In this document: positions 1 through 7,862 of the stretch, piece after piece
Position numbering within the stretch: the stretch's first letter is position 1
Layout of the letters: each line of letters opens with the position of its first letter
Source of the DNA: Ruminococcaceae bacterium UBA6413
GTDB taxonomy: Bacteria; Bacillota; Clostridia; Oscillospirales; Ruminococcaceae
Reading direction: 5' to 3'
DNA: 64,000 bases
Assembly (NCBI GenBank): GCA_002437415.1
Contig: DJPL01000068.1
Coordinates: forward strand, 17,080-81,079
Made by a program: the position numbers and the translations under genes
The notes under the pieces: model-generated
Seen by the model: the letters and a program-made list of their open reading frames with translations, nothing else
Database searches by the model: none
What the model was told of the DNA's origin: nothing

Positions 1-549
1 TTCCTTAACCACATGGGTACGGAGAGTAAAATATTCCTCGGTGTTATCCTCGGCGCAATGATGTCGATAGATATGGGCGGACCTTTCAACAAGGCGGCTT
101 ATGTATTCGGCACGGCGGCTATCGCAACAGGCGGTTACGATATAATGGCGGCGGTTATGATAGGCGGTATGGTTCCTCCTATTGCAATAGCACTTTCAAC
201 GACATTCTTCAAGAGCAGATGGACAGAAGAAGAACGCAAAAACGGTCCTGTAAACTACATCATGGGATTGAGCTTTATAACAGAGGGTGCTATTCCTTAT
301 GCGGCGGCAGATCCCCTCAGAGTAATTCCGGCTTGTATGGTCGGCGCAGGTGTTGCAGGCGGTCTTTCAATGGCATTCAACTGCACGCTTATGGCACCCC
401 ACGGCGGTATCTTCGTATTCGCCGTTGTAGGCAACTGGCCTATGTATCTTGTATCCCTTGCAGTAGGCTCGGTAGTATCAATGTTACTGCTGGCACTGCT
501 TAAAAAGAAGAAAACAGCAAAAGAACCCGAAACAAAAAACGTTAAGTAA
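1..549 (+). CDS. PTS fructose-type permease EIIC, C-terminal part (truncated by window edge)
   Basis: The frame is open at base 1, so the N-terminus lies outside the window. About 182 residues are visible. They contain at least four hydrophobic segments and the motif FITEGAIPYAA, typical of the C-terminal half of fructose/mannitol-like EIIC domains. EIIC is the membrane channel that moves and phosphorylates the sugar, with phosphate passed from enzyme I and HPr. HPr follows 20 bases downstream and enzyme I after that, so the whole phosphorelay is probably one operon. The lysine-rich tail (KKKKTAKEPETK) is cytoplasmic, and no EIIA or EIIB domain follows in frame. The sugar is inferred from family resemblance only. 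Confidence 0.85.
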   Translation, partial: FLNHMGTESKIFLGVILGAMMSIDMGGPFNKAAYVFGTAAIATGGYDIMAAVMIGGMVPPIAIALSTTFFKSRWTEEERKNGPVNYIMGLSFITEGAIPYAAADPLRVIPACMVGAGVAGGLSMAFNCTLMAPHGGIFVFAVVGNWPMYLVSLAVGSVVSMLLLALLKKKKTAKEPETKNVK

Positions 550-569
550 TTAAAAAGGAGCGTATCACA

Positions 570-836
570 ATGGTAACAAAGACAGTAACAGTAGTAAACG
601 AACAGGGCCTTCACATGAGACCCGCAGGACAGCTCGCAGCAGAAATGAAGAAATTTCCCGGTTGTACAATAACCATCGCAAGCGGCGACAAGACAGCAAA
701 GGCAACAGCCGTAATGCAGATCATGGCGGCAGGACTTAAGAAGGGCTCGATAGTTGAAATCACCGCAGACGGCGACAACGAGCAGGCGGCACTTGATAAG
801 GCTGTAGAGCTTTTTGAAAGTGGCTTCGGCGAATAA
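570..836 (+). CDS. ptsH: Phosphocarrier protein HPr
   Basis: This 88-residue protein is of normal HPr size. The active-site loop GLHMRPAG places the phosphorylatable histidine at residue 15, with Arg17 beside it. It carries phosphate from enzyme I to EIIA domains in the cytoplasm. By alignment with the usual KSIMGVM motif, the region here reads ATAVMQIM, which puts alanine (A47, next to T46) where Firmicutes HPr carries the regulatory Ser46. It may therefore not be a normal HPr kinase substrate. A GGAGCG ribosome site precedes the ATG. It lies between the EIIC and enzyme I genes. Confidence 0.95.
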   Translation: MVTKTVTVVNEQGLHMRPAGQLAAEMKKFPGCTITIASGDKTAKATAVMQIMAAGLKKGSIVEITADGDNEQAALDKAVELFESGFGE

Positions 837-904
837 AAAGATAACGTTCAGCTGTACCGCTTTGCGGTGCGGCAGTACGTATCCTATAAAAAGGGGGAGC
901 AGTA

Positions 905-2539
905 ATGAAGAAATATTCCGGTAAAGGCGTATACGGTGCGATAGCCATAGGAAAAATATCCGTATTCAGAAAAAGCGATGCGGCGGTAACACGCACACAC
1001 GTTGAGGATACCGAAAAGGAAAAACAGAGAGTAACAGCGGCAAAGGAGCTTGCCGCAAAACAGCTCACGGAGATCCACGAAAAAGCACTCAGAGAGGTCG
1101 GCGAGACTCACGCCCGGATTTTTGAGATACATCTGATGATGCTTGACGATGAGGACTATAACGAGTCGATCGAAAACATAATAGATACCCAGTCGGTAAA
1201 TGCCGAATATGCGGTAGCTCTGACATCGGACAACTTTGCGGAGATGTTCTCGTCTATGGACGACGCCTATATGCAGGCAAGAGCCGCAGACGTAAGGGAT
1301 ATTTCAAACCGCATTATCGCAAACCTTACAGGTGCAAATGCCGACAATGCGGCGACCGATGAAAGGTCGATCGTCTGCGCGGACGACCTTGCGCCGAGCG
1401 AAACCGTTTCGCTCGACAAGGATAAGGTGCTTGCGTTCGTTACCGCTCATGGCTCGTCAAATTCACACACCGCTATTCTCGCAAGAAATATGAATATCCC
1501 CGCCGTTATCGGCGTAGGCGACAGCTTTTTGAGTGAAGTCAATGAGGGCGATACCGCCATAGTTGACGGCTTTACAGGTGAGATTATCGTTTCTCCCGAT
1601 GAGCAGACATTAAAGACGTACACCGAAAAGCAGGAGCGTGACGAAGAGCAGAAAAAGTTGCTCCAGGAGCTTAAGGGCAAGGAGAACGTAACAATTGACG
1701 GCACTAAGATAAATGTGTTCGCCAATATCAGCGGCATTGACAATATAGGCGCAGTTCTTCTTAATGACGCAGGCGGTATCGGACTTTTCAGAAGTGAATT
1801 TTTATACCTTGAAAATTCCGACTTCCCGACAGAGGAACAGCAGTTCCATGCATATAAGCGCGTACTTGAGAGCATGGCGGGAAAGAAAGTAATAATCAGA
1901 ACTCTTGATATCGGTGCGGACAAGCAGGTCGATTATTTCGGACTTAAAAAGGAAGACAACCCCGCGCTCGGACTGCGTGCGATCCGTATCTGTCTTACAC
2001 GCCCCGAGATATTCAGAACACAACTCAGGGCGTTGTTCAGAGCGTCGGTATACGGCAACCTCGGCATAATGTTCCCGATGATAACATCGGTCAGCGAGGT
2101 CGAGCGTAGCAAGGCTATCTGCGAGGAAGTAAAAGCCGAGCTTAAGTCCGAGGGTATCGAGTACTCCGACAAGACAGAAATAGGCATAATGATAGAAACT
2201 CCCGCGGCGGCGATTATCAGTGACCGCTTAGCGCCTATGGTCGACTTCTTCAGCGTCGGAACAAACGACCTTACGCAGTATACACTTGCGTGTGACAGAC
2301 AAAATCCCGACGCGGAGGAATTTGTCGATACTCACCACGAGGCTATCCTACGTCTTATCGAAATGAGTGCGCAGAACGCTCACAAGAACGGTGCGTGGAT
2401 AGGAATATGCGGTGAGCTTGCGGCAGATACCACTCTTACCGAAACATTCCTGCGTATGGGTATAGACGAGCTCTCGGTATCTCCGACATTCGTGCTGAAG
2501 GTTCGTGACGCGGTGAGAAAAACGGATCTGTCAAAGTAA
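905..2539 (+). CDS. ptsI: PTS enzyme I (phosphoenolpyruvate-protein phosphotransferase)
   Basis: This 544-residue protein is slightly shorter than the usual 570. It takes phosphate from phosphoenolpyruvate and passes it to HPr. The swivelling phosphohistidine domain contains GSSNSHTAILAR with the catalytic His at about residue 188. The C-terminal PEP-binding barrel shows GIGLFRSEFLY, GIMIETPAA, the FFSVGTNDLTQY signature and the late GICGELAAD cysteine. A GGGGGAG ribosome site lies just before the ATG. A 68-base gap containing a small hairpin (ACCGC-TTT-GCGGT) separates it from ptsH. A strong terminator follows. Confidence 0.95.
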   Translation: MKKYSGKGVYGAIAIGKISVFRKSDAAVTRTHVEDTEKEKQRVTAAKELAAKQLTEIHEKALREVGETHARIFEIHLMMLDDEDYNESIENIIDTQSVNAEYAVALTSDNFAEMFSSMDDAYMQARAADVRDISNRIIANLTGANADNAATDERSIVCADDLAPSETVSLDKDKVLAFVTAHGSSNSHTAILARNMNIPAVIGVGDSFLSEVNEGDTAIVDGFTGEIIVSPDEQTLKTYTEKQERDEEQKKLLQELKGKENVTIDGTKINVFANISGIDNIGAVLLNDAGGIGLFRSEFLYLENSDFPTEEQQFHAYKRVLESMAGKKVIIRTLDIGADKQVDYFGLKKEDNPALGLRAIRICLTRPEIFRTQLRALFRASVYGNLGIMFPMITSVSEVERSKAICEEVKAELKSEGIEYSDKTEIGIMIETPAAAIISDRLAPMVDFFSVGTNDLTQYTLACDRQNPDAEEFVDTHHEAILRLIEMSAQNAHKNGAWIGICGELAADTTLTETFLRMGIDELSVSPTFVLKVRDAVRKTDLSK

Positions 2540-2569
2540 ATATCCGATAACGACTGAGCTCCCATATAC

Positions 2570-2618
2570 AAATTACAGCAGTGCCGCCTCTCCCTCGCGC
2601 GCACTGCTGTAATTTTTA
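2570..2618 (+). terminator. Rho-independent terminator of the PTS operon
   Basis: A 15-bp perfect stem (2570-2584 with 2601-2615) around a 16-base C/G-rich loop is followed by a T run. It lies 30 bases after the ptsI stop codon. Confidence 0.9.
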
Positions 2619-2691
2619 GCTTAAATATAGTAAATGTTAGCAATTTTGCTTGCATTTCTGATTTTAATGCGATTTTTGTTGATATTAGTAC

Positions 2692-2720
2692 TTGACTGAC
2701 GGATATGCATATGTTATAAT
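2692..2720 (+). promoter_or_regulatory. Strong sigma-A promoter ahead of the hairpin array and riboswitch leader
   Basis: TTGACT (2692-2697), a 17-base spacer and TATAAT (2715-2720). The expected start point is near 2727, exactly where the hairpin array begins. A second, weaker candidate lies at CTGACG (2855-2860), 16 bases, TATAAT (2877-2882), overlapping the last hairpin. Confidence 0.85.
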
Positions 2721-2725
2721 AACCC

Positions 2726-2877
2726 CAGACATAAATCCGCCGATAGCGGATTTTGCCGTGCAAAAAGCACGGCTTGCGGAGCACCGCAAGTCTGAGAACA
2801 TTTTAACATAAAAACTTTTGCCAAAAGGCAAAAGACGGCGTACCGCCGTGTCGGCTGACGCCGACTTATTTTATGTT
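2726..2877 (+). other. Six-hairpin array folding as two tandem cloverleafs (structured leader or small RNA)
   Basis: Six consecutive near-perfect hairpins are packed with almost no spacing. H1 is 2733-2740/2746-2753, H2 2755-2761/2767-2773, H3 2773-2779/2784-2790, H4 2815-2822/2827-2834, H5 2835-2840/2844-2849 and H6 2850-2855/2860-2865. CAGAC (2726-2730) can pair with GTCTG (2790-2794) to close H1-H3. A 9-bp helix (2804-2812/2869-2877) closes H4-H6. Both halves are therefore four-way junctions. The array starts at the predicted transcription start of the promoter at 2692. The H1 core is shared with repeats at 52.3 and 63.8 kb. I do not recognise it as a known RNA family. Confidence 0.6.
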
Positions 2878-3007
2878 ATAATTCCAATGTAAAACGATCG
2901 TATACACGGCATAAAGGCTGTGTAATATGAGTTTGCCGATCGCTCTTATATCGGCACGGTTTTCCGATTATCCGGGTATAAGCGGAAAACTCACAACACA
3001 ATAGTAA
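2878..3007 (+). other. Leader segment between hairpin array and riboswitch, no gene
   Basis: There is no convincing coding sequence. Small hairpins can be drawn: ACACGGC with GCTGTGT near 2899-2919, and GTTTTCCG with CGGAAAAC near 2959-2992. They suggest a continuous structured leader. Confidence 0.5.
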
Positions 3008-3084
3008 AATTAAAAGGCAAAGCAGTCGAAAGACTGTGACGCAAAGCCATAGGGCCTGTAAAATGGCAGCCGGTTGCATTAAAC
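3008..3084 (+). promoter_or_regulatory. c-di-GMP-I (GEMM) riboswitch aptamer
   Basis: The conserved GEMM-I landmarks occur in order. GGCAAAG begins at 3016, followed by a P2 stem capped by the GAAA tetraloop (CAGTC-GAAA-GACTG). Next come the tetraloop receptor GACGCAAAGCCA and a second arm, GGGCCT...GGCAGCCGGTTGC. This is the class I cyclic di-GMP aptamer. A terminator hairpin follows within five bases, and then the start codon of a hybrid histidine kinase. I cannot tell from the sequence alone whether ligand turns the gene on or off. Confidence 0.93.
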
Positions 3085-3087
3085 GGG

Positions 3088-3118
3088 GGTATTGCGGCTT
3101 TTTGCAATACCTTTTTTT
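3088..3118 (+). terminator. Riboswitch expression-platform terminator
   Basis: An 8-bp stem (3088-3095/3104-3111) is followed by seven T residues (3112-3118). It sits between the aptamer and the ribosome site AAGGAG (3124-3129), the right place for transcription control by the riboswitch. Confidence 0.9.
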
Positions 3119-3136
3119 GTGGAAAGGAGCATTTTC

Positions 3137-5149
3137 GTGAAAAATACAGCGTCTGAAAACAACAAATACGAGCTTTTATATGCTCCGGAGGACATACTTC
3201 TCTCGGTAGGCATAGGCACATGGAGCATTTTCCTGTCTGACGGAAAAGAGCCCGAGATGTATGCAGATGAGCAGATGAAAAGGCTTTTAGCTATCGGAGG
3301 AAAAGAGCTCACACCCGCGCAGACCTATAAGGCGTGGCGCGACGGAGTGCAGGGCGAGGATATAGAGATAGTGGATAATTACACCGCCTCTATGATAAGA
3401 AACGGCAGGGCGGAGGTTGACTATCACTGGGTGTGCCCCGATGGTAGTGTAATGTTTGTACGTTGCGGCGGCTCGGCGCGTAAGGAAGAGGGAAAAGGGC
3501 TTGTACTGCGCGGCTATCATATGGTAGTGCCCGACAGCGTAAAAGAGCAGTATCGTTATCAAAGCGAGATAAAGCGCTCCCTTGACGTTATGACCGCACT
3601 CAACAGCGACTATACATCTGTATATTACGTTGACCTGAATAAGAATATATCCGTCCGCTATATAAACAAGCTTACGGATAAGACCACGGAAGAAATCTTC
3701 GCAAAGGGTCACAAGCAACACAGTGACGCTATGCGTTATTATATAGAAAATTATATATGCGATGAGGATAAACAGAAGGTAGTCGATGCGTCGGATTTTG
3801 CCGTAATGAAGCAAAGGCTGAGCAGTGAGGCTAAATATTCTGTGCGATACAGGACTGAAACCCGCGATAACGGACTTGCGAATTTTGAGATGACGTTTGT
3901 TGCCTGCTCCGATCCTTTTGACGATAAGGCGGTAATAGGTATACGCTGTATAGATGATCTTATCAAGGAAGAGGTCGCGCACCGCAAGCAGCTTGAAGCC
4001 GCTCTTGAGCAGGCACAGCAGGCAAACAGGGCAAAGAGTGAGTTTTTGTCGCGTATGTCGCATGACCTGCGCACACCGCTCAACGGCATAAAGGGCATGA
4101 TAGCGATAGCGCAGAACTATGCGGGAGAAAACACAGAGTTGCTGTCCGCTCTTGACAAAGCGGCAAGATCCGAAAAACTGCTTGAAATGCAGGTTGACGA
4201 TGTGCTTGATATGAGTAGTCTTGAGCTCGGCAATGTTGAGCCTGAGAGAAATTACATTGAGGTAAAAGCGCTTTATGATGTATATACAAGCGTCACAAGA
4301 CAGCTCGCCGACCCGCTCGGAATAAAGGTTATATCTCACCCTGCCGATATAGAGCACAACAAGGTCTACGGCAGTGAAAAGCACATACGCCGTATGATGT
4401 TCAAGATAATACAGAACAGCATAAAGTTCAACAAGCCGGGCGGAACTGTTGAAACGTTTGTCCGCGAACAGCAGACTGACAGCGATCACGCTATGTATAT
4501 TATCGAGGTAAAGGATACCGGAATAGGTATGAGCCGCGAATTTACCGAGCATCTGTTTGAGCCGTTCGTCAAAGAGCATAACGATGCTGGCACTGAGATA
4601 AGAATGGGGCTCGGACTGCCGATAGCGCAGAAGCTCAGTGAGCTTATGGGCGGAAGGATCGAGGTCAGCAGTGAGCTTGGCAAGGGCTCGGTGTTTACGG
4701 TGTATATCCCGCTTGAATTCTGCCTTGATGCTTCAGAGCAGAAGGCTGATGTACCCTGCGATTTTCTGAAAGGCAAGAATGTGCTTATCGCAGAGGACAA
4801 TGAGCTTAACCTTGAAATAGCACAGTATATGCTGGAAAACGAGGGCGCGTTGATCACCTGTGCCAAAAACGGTGAAGAGGCGGTAAGGCTGTTCAGAGAA
4901 AAACCGGAGAGATATTTTGATCTTATTCTGATGGATCTTATGATGCCGGGGGTTGACGGCTTTGAGGCGACAGAGCTTATACGCCGTACACAAAGAGCCG
5001 ATGCGCAAAGCGTTCCTATAATAGCGATGAGTGCAAATGTACTGCCGAGCGATGTTGAACATTGTCTTGCGGCGGGTATGAATGCGCATATTCCGAAGCC
5101 GCTTGATATAAAGGTTATCAATCAGACGTTGATGCGGTATTTTATATGA
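3137..5149 (+). CDS. Soluble hybrid sensor histidine kinase with receiver domain, riboswitch-controlled
   Basis: The chosen start is GTG 3137, seven bases after AAGGAG. An upstream TTG in frame lies inside the terminator hairpin and is unlikely. The 670 residues contain no membrane segment, so the protein should be cytoplasmic. In order it has a PAS-like region (about 15-130), a second PAS-like region (about 135-275), a short coiled coil and a HisKA domain with SHDLRTPLN (phospho-His about 309). A HATPase domain follows (DTGIGMS, GLGLPIAQ), then a C-terminal receiver domain with phospho-Asp about 600 in LILMDLMMPG. It presumably autophosphorylates and relays to its own receiver. The stimulus and output partner are unknown. 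Its leader makes it a c-di-GMP-responsive gene. Confidence 0.9.
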   Translation: MKNTASENNKYELLYAPEDILLSVGIGTWSIFLSDGKEPEMYADEQMKRLLAIGGKELTPAQTYKAWRDGVQGEDIEIVDNYTASMIRNGRAEVDYHWVCPDGSVMFVRCGGSARKEEGKGLVLRGYHMVVPDSVKEQYRYQSEIKRSLDVMTALNSDYTSVYYVDLNKNISVRYINKLTDKTTEEIFAKGHKQHSDAMRYYIENYICDEDKQKVVDASDFAVMKQRLSSEAKYSVRYRTETRDNGLANFEMTFVACSDPFDDKAVIGIRCIDDLIKEEVAHRKQLEAALEQAQQANRAKSEFLSRMSHDLRTPLNGIKGMIAIAQNYAGENTELLSALDKAARSEKLLEMQVDDVLDMSSLELGNVEPERNYIEVKALYDVYTSVTRQLADPLGIKVISHPADIEHNKVYGSEKHIRRMMFKIIQNSIKFNKPGGTVETFVREQQTDSDHAMYIIEVKDTGIGMSREFTEHLFEPFVKEHNDAGTEIRMGLGLPIAQKLSELMGGRIEVSSELGKGSVFTVYIPLEFCLDASEQKADVPCDFLKGKNVLIAEDNELNLEIAQYMLENEGALITCAKNGEEAVRLFREKPERYFDLILMDLMMPGVDGFEATELIRRTQRADAQSVPIIAMSANVLPSDVEHCLAAGMNAHIPKPLDIKVINQTLMRYFI

Positions 5150-5297
5150 TGATTATGGAGTTGGCGATGAAATCGGAGTGGAAAAAACCATTACATTTTT
5201 CACCTTTAAAGCCGCTCATAAAATCTGCACAATTTTCTGCCGGAAGCTGTCGAAAATTATCATCAAAAAATGGCATCGGTTAGCAACTTACAACTTA

Positions 5298-5326
5298 TTG
5301 ACAAATAAAAAGTATAGTGTTATACT
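5298..5326 (+). promoter_or_regulatory. Consensus sigma-A promoter for the DUF6110/P-type ATPase unit
   Basis: TTGACA (5298-5303), a 17-base spacer and TATACT (5321-5326). The 80-base leader has two short hairpins and ends in the strong ribosome site AAGGAGGT (5393-5400). I see nothing else in the 5150-5297 gap. Confidence 0.9.
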
Positions 5327-5406
5327 TAGTAAAAACAAAAAAGTAACGTCTGTGTAAACAGGCGTAAATGGCTCTGTAAAGAGCAATAATATAAGGAGGT
5401 CCAATT

Positions 5407-5688
5407 ATGAACTGGGTAAAATTAGGCATATTCGCAGGCGGTGTAGCTTTTGGCTCTGTAGGACTGAAGCTTCTCGGCAGTAAGGATGCAAAGAAGGTTT
5501 ACGCACAGGTCACTGCGGCTACTCTTCGCGCTAAGGAATCGGTTATGAAGACCGTTACCAATGTTAAGGAAAATGCAGGCGACATTCTCGCCGATGCAAA
5601 GGATATCAATGAAAAGCGTGACGCTAAGGAAGCTGTTATCGAGGACGAATGTGACTGCGGCTGTGAAGCCGTAACAGAAGAAGCATAA
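5407..5688 (+). CDS. DUF6110 family small protein
   Basis: This 93-residue protein resembles DUF6110 proteins of Firmicutes. It has an N-terminal hydrophobic, glycine-rich stretch (about 5-25, possibly one membrane segment). A basic/amphipathic helix follows (SKDAKKVYAQVTAATLRAK), then an acidic tail with a cysteine cluster, DECDCGC. The tail could bind metal. It sits directly upstream of a heavy-metal P-type ATPase and has a perfect promoter and ribosome site. I infer it is an accessory protein for that pump, such as a chaperone or membrane partner. Its function has not been established from sequence. Confidence 0.75.
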   Translation: MNWVKLGIFAGGVAFGSVGLKLLGSKDAKKVYAQVTAATLRAKESVMKTVTNVKENAGDILADAKDINEKRDAKEAVIEDECDCGCEAVTEEA

Positions 5689-5701
5689 GACTGACAGAAA
5701 A

Positions 5702-5733
5702 CCGACGGTACGCTTTGTTACTGTCGGTTTTTA
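5702..5733 (+). terminator. Intercistronic terminator/attenuator before the P-type ATPase
   Basis: A 9-bp stem (5702-5710/5719-5727, one G-T pair) is followed by five T residues. It lies between DUF6110 and the ATPase with no clear second promoter. Partial read-through could set the ratio of the two proteins. Confidence 0.75.
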
Positions 5734-5762
5734 TTTCGGTTTTTATATGGAGATGACAGGAA

Positions 5763-7850
5763 ATGAAATGTAAAATACTTCACGAATCGAAAGGCAGACT
5801 GCGTGTGCATATGTTCTGCGGCAAGATGTCGCTTGACAATGCCGATGTGCTTGAGTACTACCTGCGTGCGGTAAACGGCGTGACCGATGTGGCGGTATAC
5901 GACCGTACCTGTGATGCGGTCATAGTATTCACCGACAGAAGCGCAGTACTTAAGGCTCTTGCCGCCTTCGCCTTTGAAAAGGCAAGGAAGATGGACTTAG
6001 TGCCCGACCACACATCAAGAAAGCTCAACCGCGAGTTTGAGGATAAGCTTGTTATGACGGTAGTGGCACGGTTTATATCAAAGACATTTATCCCCGCACC
6101 TATAAGGGCGTTTATCGCTGTTATAAAGTCGTGGAAATACATAAAGCACGGACTGAAAGCGCTTATGAGCGGCAAGCTGTCCGTAGCCGTACTTGATGCG
6201 ACCGCAGTGACCGTATCGCTTCTGCGCCGTGACTTCAAGACTGCGTCATCAGTAATGTTTATGCTGAATATCGGTGAGATACTTGAAGACTGGACGCATA
6301 AGAAGTCTGTAGCGGATCTTGCGGGAGCAATGTCGCTGAACGTTGAAAACGTGTGGGTAAAAACAGGCGATACCGAAACGCTGATATCTATAAAGGATGT
6401 ACACGAGGGCGACCTGGTGGTAGTGCGTACAGGCAATATGATACCGCTTGACGGCAAGGTCGCAGGCGGCGAGGCTACCGTAAATCAGGCATCTATAACA
6501 GGCGAATCGCTCCCTGTAAGAAAGAGCAAGGGCAGTTATGTATATGCGGGTACGGTCGTCGAAGAGGGCGAGTGTGTAGTCTGTGTTGACAAGGCGCTCG
6601 GCGGCGGAAGATACGACCGCATAGTAAAGATGATAGAGGAGTCGGAAAAGCTGAAATCTTCTTCCGAGGACAAGGCTTCAAGGCTTGCGGACAGGCTTGT
6701 GCCTTATACGCTCGGCGGAACGATCCTTACATATCTTTTAACGCGCAATGTAACAAAGATGCTGGCTGTTCTGATGGTCGACTTCTCGTGTGCGCTTAAG
6801 CTCTCAATGCCTATCGCCGTACTTTCTGCAATGCGTGAGTGCAGTAACTATAAGATAAGCGTAAAGGGCGGTAAGTTCCTTGAAGCTGTTGCCGAAGCGG
6901 ATACTATCGTATTTGACAAGACAGGTACTCTTACCTATGCCGCACCTACTGTTGAAAAGGTAATTCCTTTCGGCGGCAGAGATGCGGACGAAATGCTGAG
7001 ACTTGCGGCTTGCCTTGAAGAGCATTATCCTCACTCAATGGCGAATGCGGTAGTAGCCGCCGCAAAGGAAAAGGGGCTCAGCCACGAGGAATATCACTCA
7101 AGCGTTGAATATGTCGTAGCACACGGCATATCAAGTACAGTGGAAAGCAAGAAGGTCATAATCGGCAGTGCCCACTTTGTATTTGAGGACGAGGGTTGTG
7201 TAGTACCGGAGGGTGACGAGGAGCTGTTCAATTCGCTTTCGGGTGAATATTCGCACCTGTATCTTGCAATATCGGGCGTACTTGCCGCGGTGATCTGCAT
7301 ATCCGACCCGCTGAGAGCGGAAGCGGCTGACGCTATAAATGCGCTCCGCGACTGCGGAATAAGCAAGATAGTAATGATGACCGGCGACAACGAGCAGACC
7401 GCAAGGGCAGTAGCCGCCAAGGTCGGTGTTGACGAGTTCCACGCAGGCGTTCTCCCCGAGGACAAGGCAAACTTCATAAAGCGTGAGCACGAAAAGGGCA
7501 GAAAGGTCATAATGATAGGCGACGGAGTAAATGACTCTCCCGCACTTTCGGAAGCCGATGCGGGTATCGCTATAAATACCGGAGCGGCAATAGCAAAGGA
7601 AATAGCCGATATCACAGTATCATCGGAAGACCTTTATATGCTGGTAACTCTCAGAAAAATAAGCTCAGCGCTTATGAAGAGAATACACCGCAACTACCGC
7701 TTTATCGTATCGTTCAACCTTATGCTGATACTGCTCGGCGTGGGCGGAATAATACAGCCGACTACATCGGCGCTGTTCCATAACGCTTCTACACTTGCGA
7801 TAAGCCTTAAGAGTATGACTAATCTGATTGAAGAAAAAGAGCAGAAGTAA
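5763..7850 (+). CDS. Heavy-metal translocating P-type ATPase (P1B-like, atypical)
   Basis: This 695-residue integral membrane pump drives a transition metal across the membrane using ATP. Visible motifs are the actuator TGES near residue 245, the phosphorylation site DKTGT with Asp about 385, EEHYPHSMA (the P1B HP locus), MTGDNEQTA and GDGVNDSPAL. The N-terminus is an HMA-like ferredoxin fold that lacks the usual CxxC. The transmembrane metal site reads DFSCALKLSMP in place of the CPC or SPC motif, so the cargo cannot be assigned by simple rules. It probably works with the DUF6110 protein upstream. Related pumps of this type are often annotated for Mn/Fe/Zn, but I do not commit to one. Confidence 0.88.
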   Translation: MKCKILHESKGRLRVHMFCGKMSLDNADVLEYYLRAVNGVTDVAVYDRTCDAVIVFTDRSAVLKALAAFAFEKARKMDLVPDHTSRKLNREFEDKLVMTVVARFISKTFIPAPIRAFIAVIKSWKYIKHGLKALMSGKLSVAVLDATAVTVSLLRRDFKTASSVMFMLNIGEILEDWTHKKSVADLAGAMSLNVENVWVKTGDTETLISIKDVHEGDLVVVRTGNMIPLDGKVAGGEATVNQASITGESLPVRKSKGSYVYAGTVVEEGECVVCVDKALGGGRYDRIVKMIEESEKLKSSSEDKASRLADRLVPYTLGGTILTYLLTRNVTKMLAVLMVDFSCALKLSMPIAVLSAMRECSNYKISVKGGKFLEAVAEADTIVFDKTGTLTYAAPTVEKVIPFGGRDADEMLRLAACLEEHYPHSMANAVVAAAKEKGLSHEEYHSSVEYVVAHGISSTVESKKVIIGSAHFVFEDEGCVVPEGDEELFNSLSGEYSHLYLAISGVLAAVICISDPLRAEAADAINALRDCGISKIVMMTGDNEQTARAVAAKVGVDEFHAGVLPEDKANFIKREHEKGRKVIMIGDGVNDSPALSEADAGIAINTGAAIAKEIADITVSSEDLYMLVTLRKISSALMKRIHRNYRFIVSFNLMLILLGVGGIIQPTTSALFHNASTLAISLKSMTNLIEEKEQK

Positions 7851-7862
7851 AAATCAAATAAC

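Noticed and set aside
2726..2877. tRNA-like genes, given the cloverleaf shape
   Set aside because: There are no conserved tRNA bases (TTCGA arm, CCA-proximal pairing or anticodon-loop pattern), and stem lengths do not fit.
3092..3136. Upstream TTG start for the hybrid kinase
   Set aside because: It falls inside the riboswitch terminator stem; GTG 3137 has a properly spaced AAGGAG.
3287..4579. Long minus-strand open frame (430 codons) opposite the hybrid kinase
   Set aside because: It lies wholly antisense to a well-supported kinase, has no ribosome site or recognisable domain, and reads as a codon-bias shadow.
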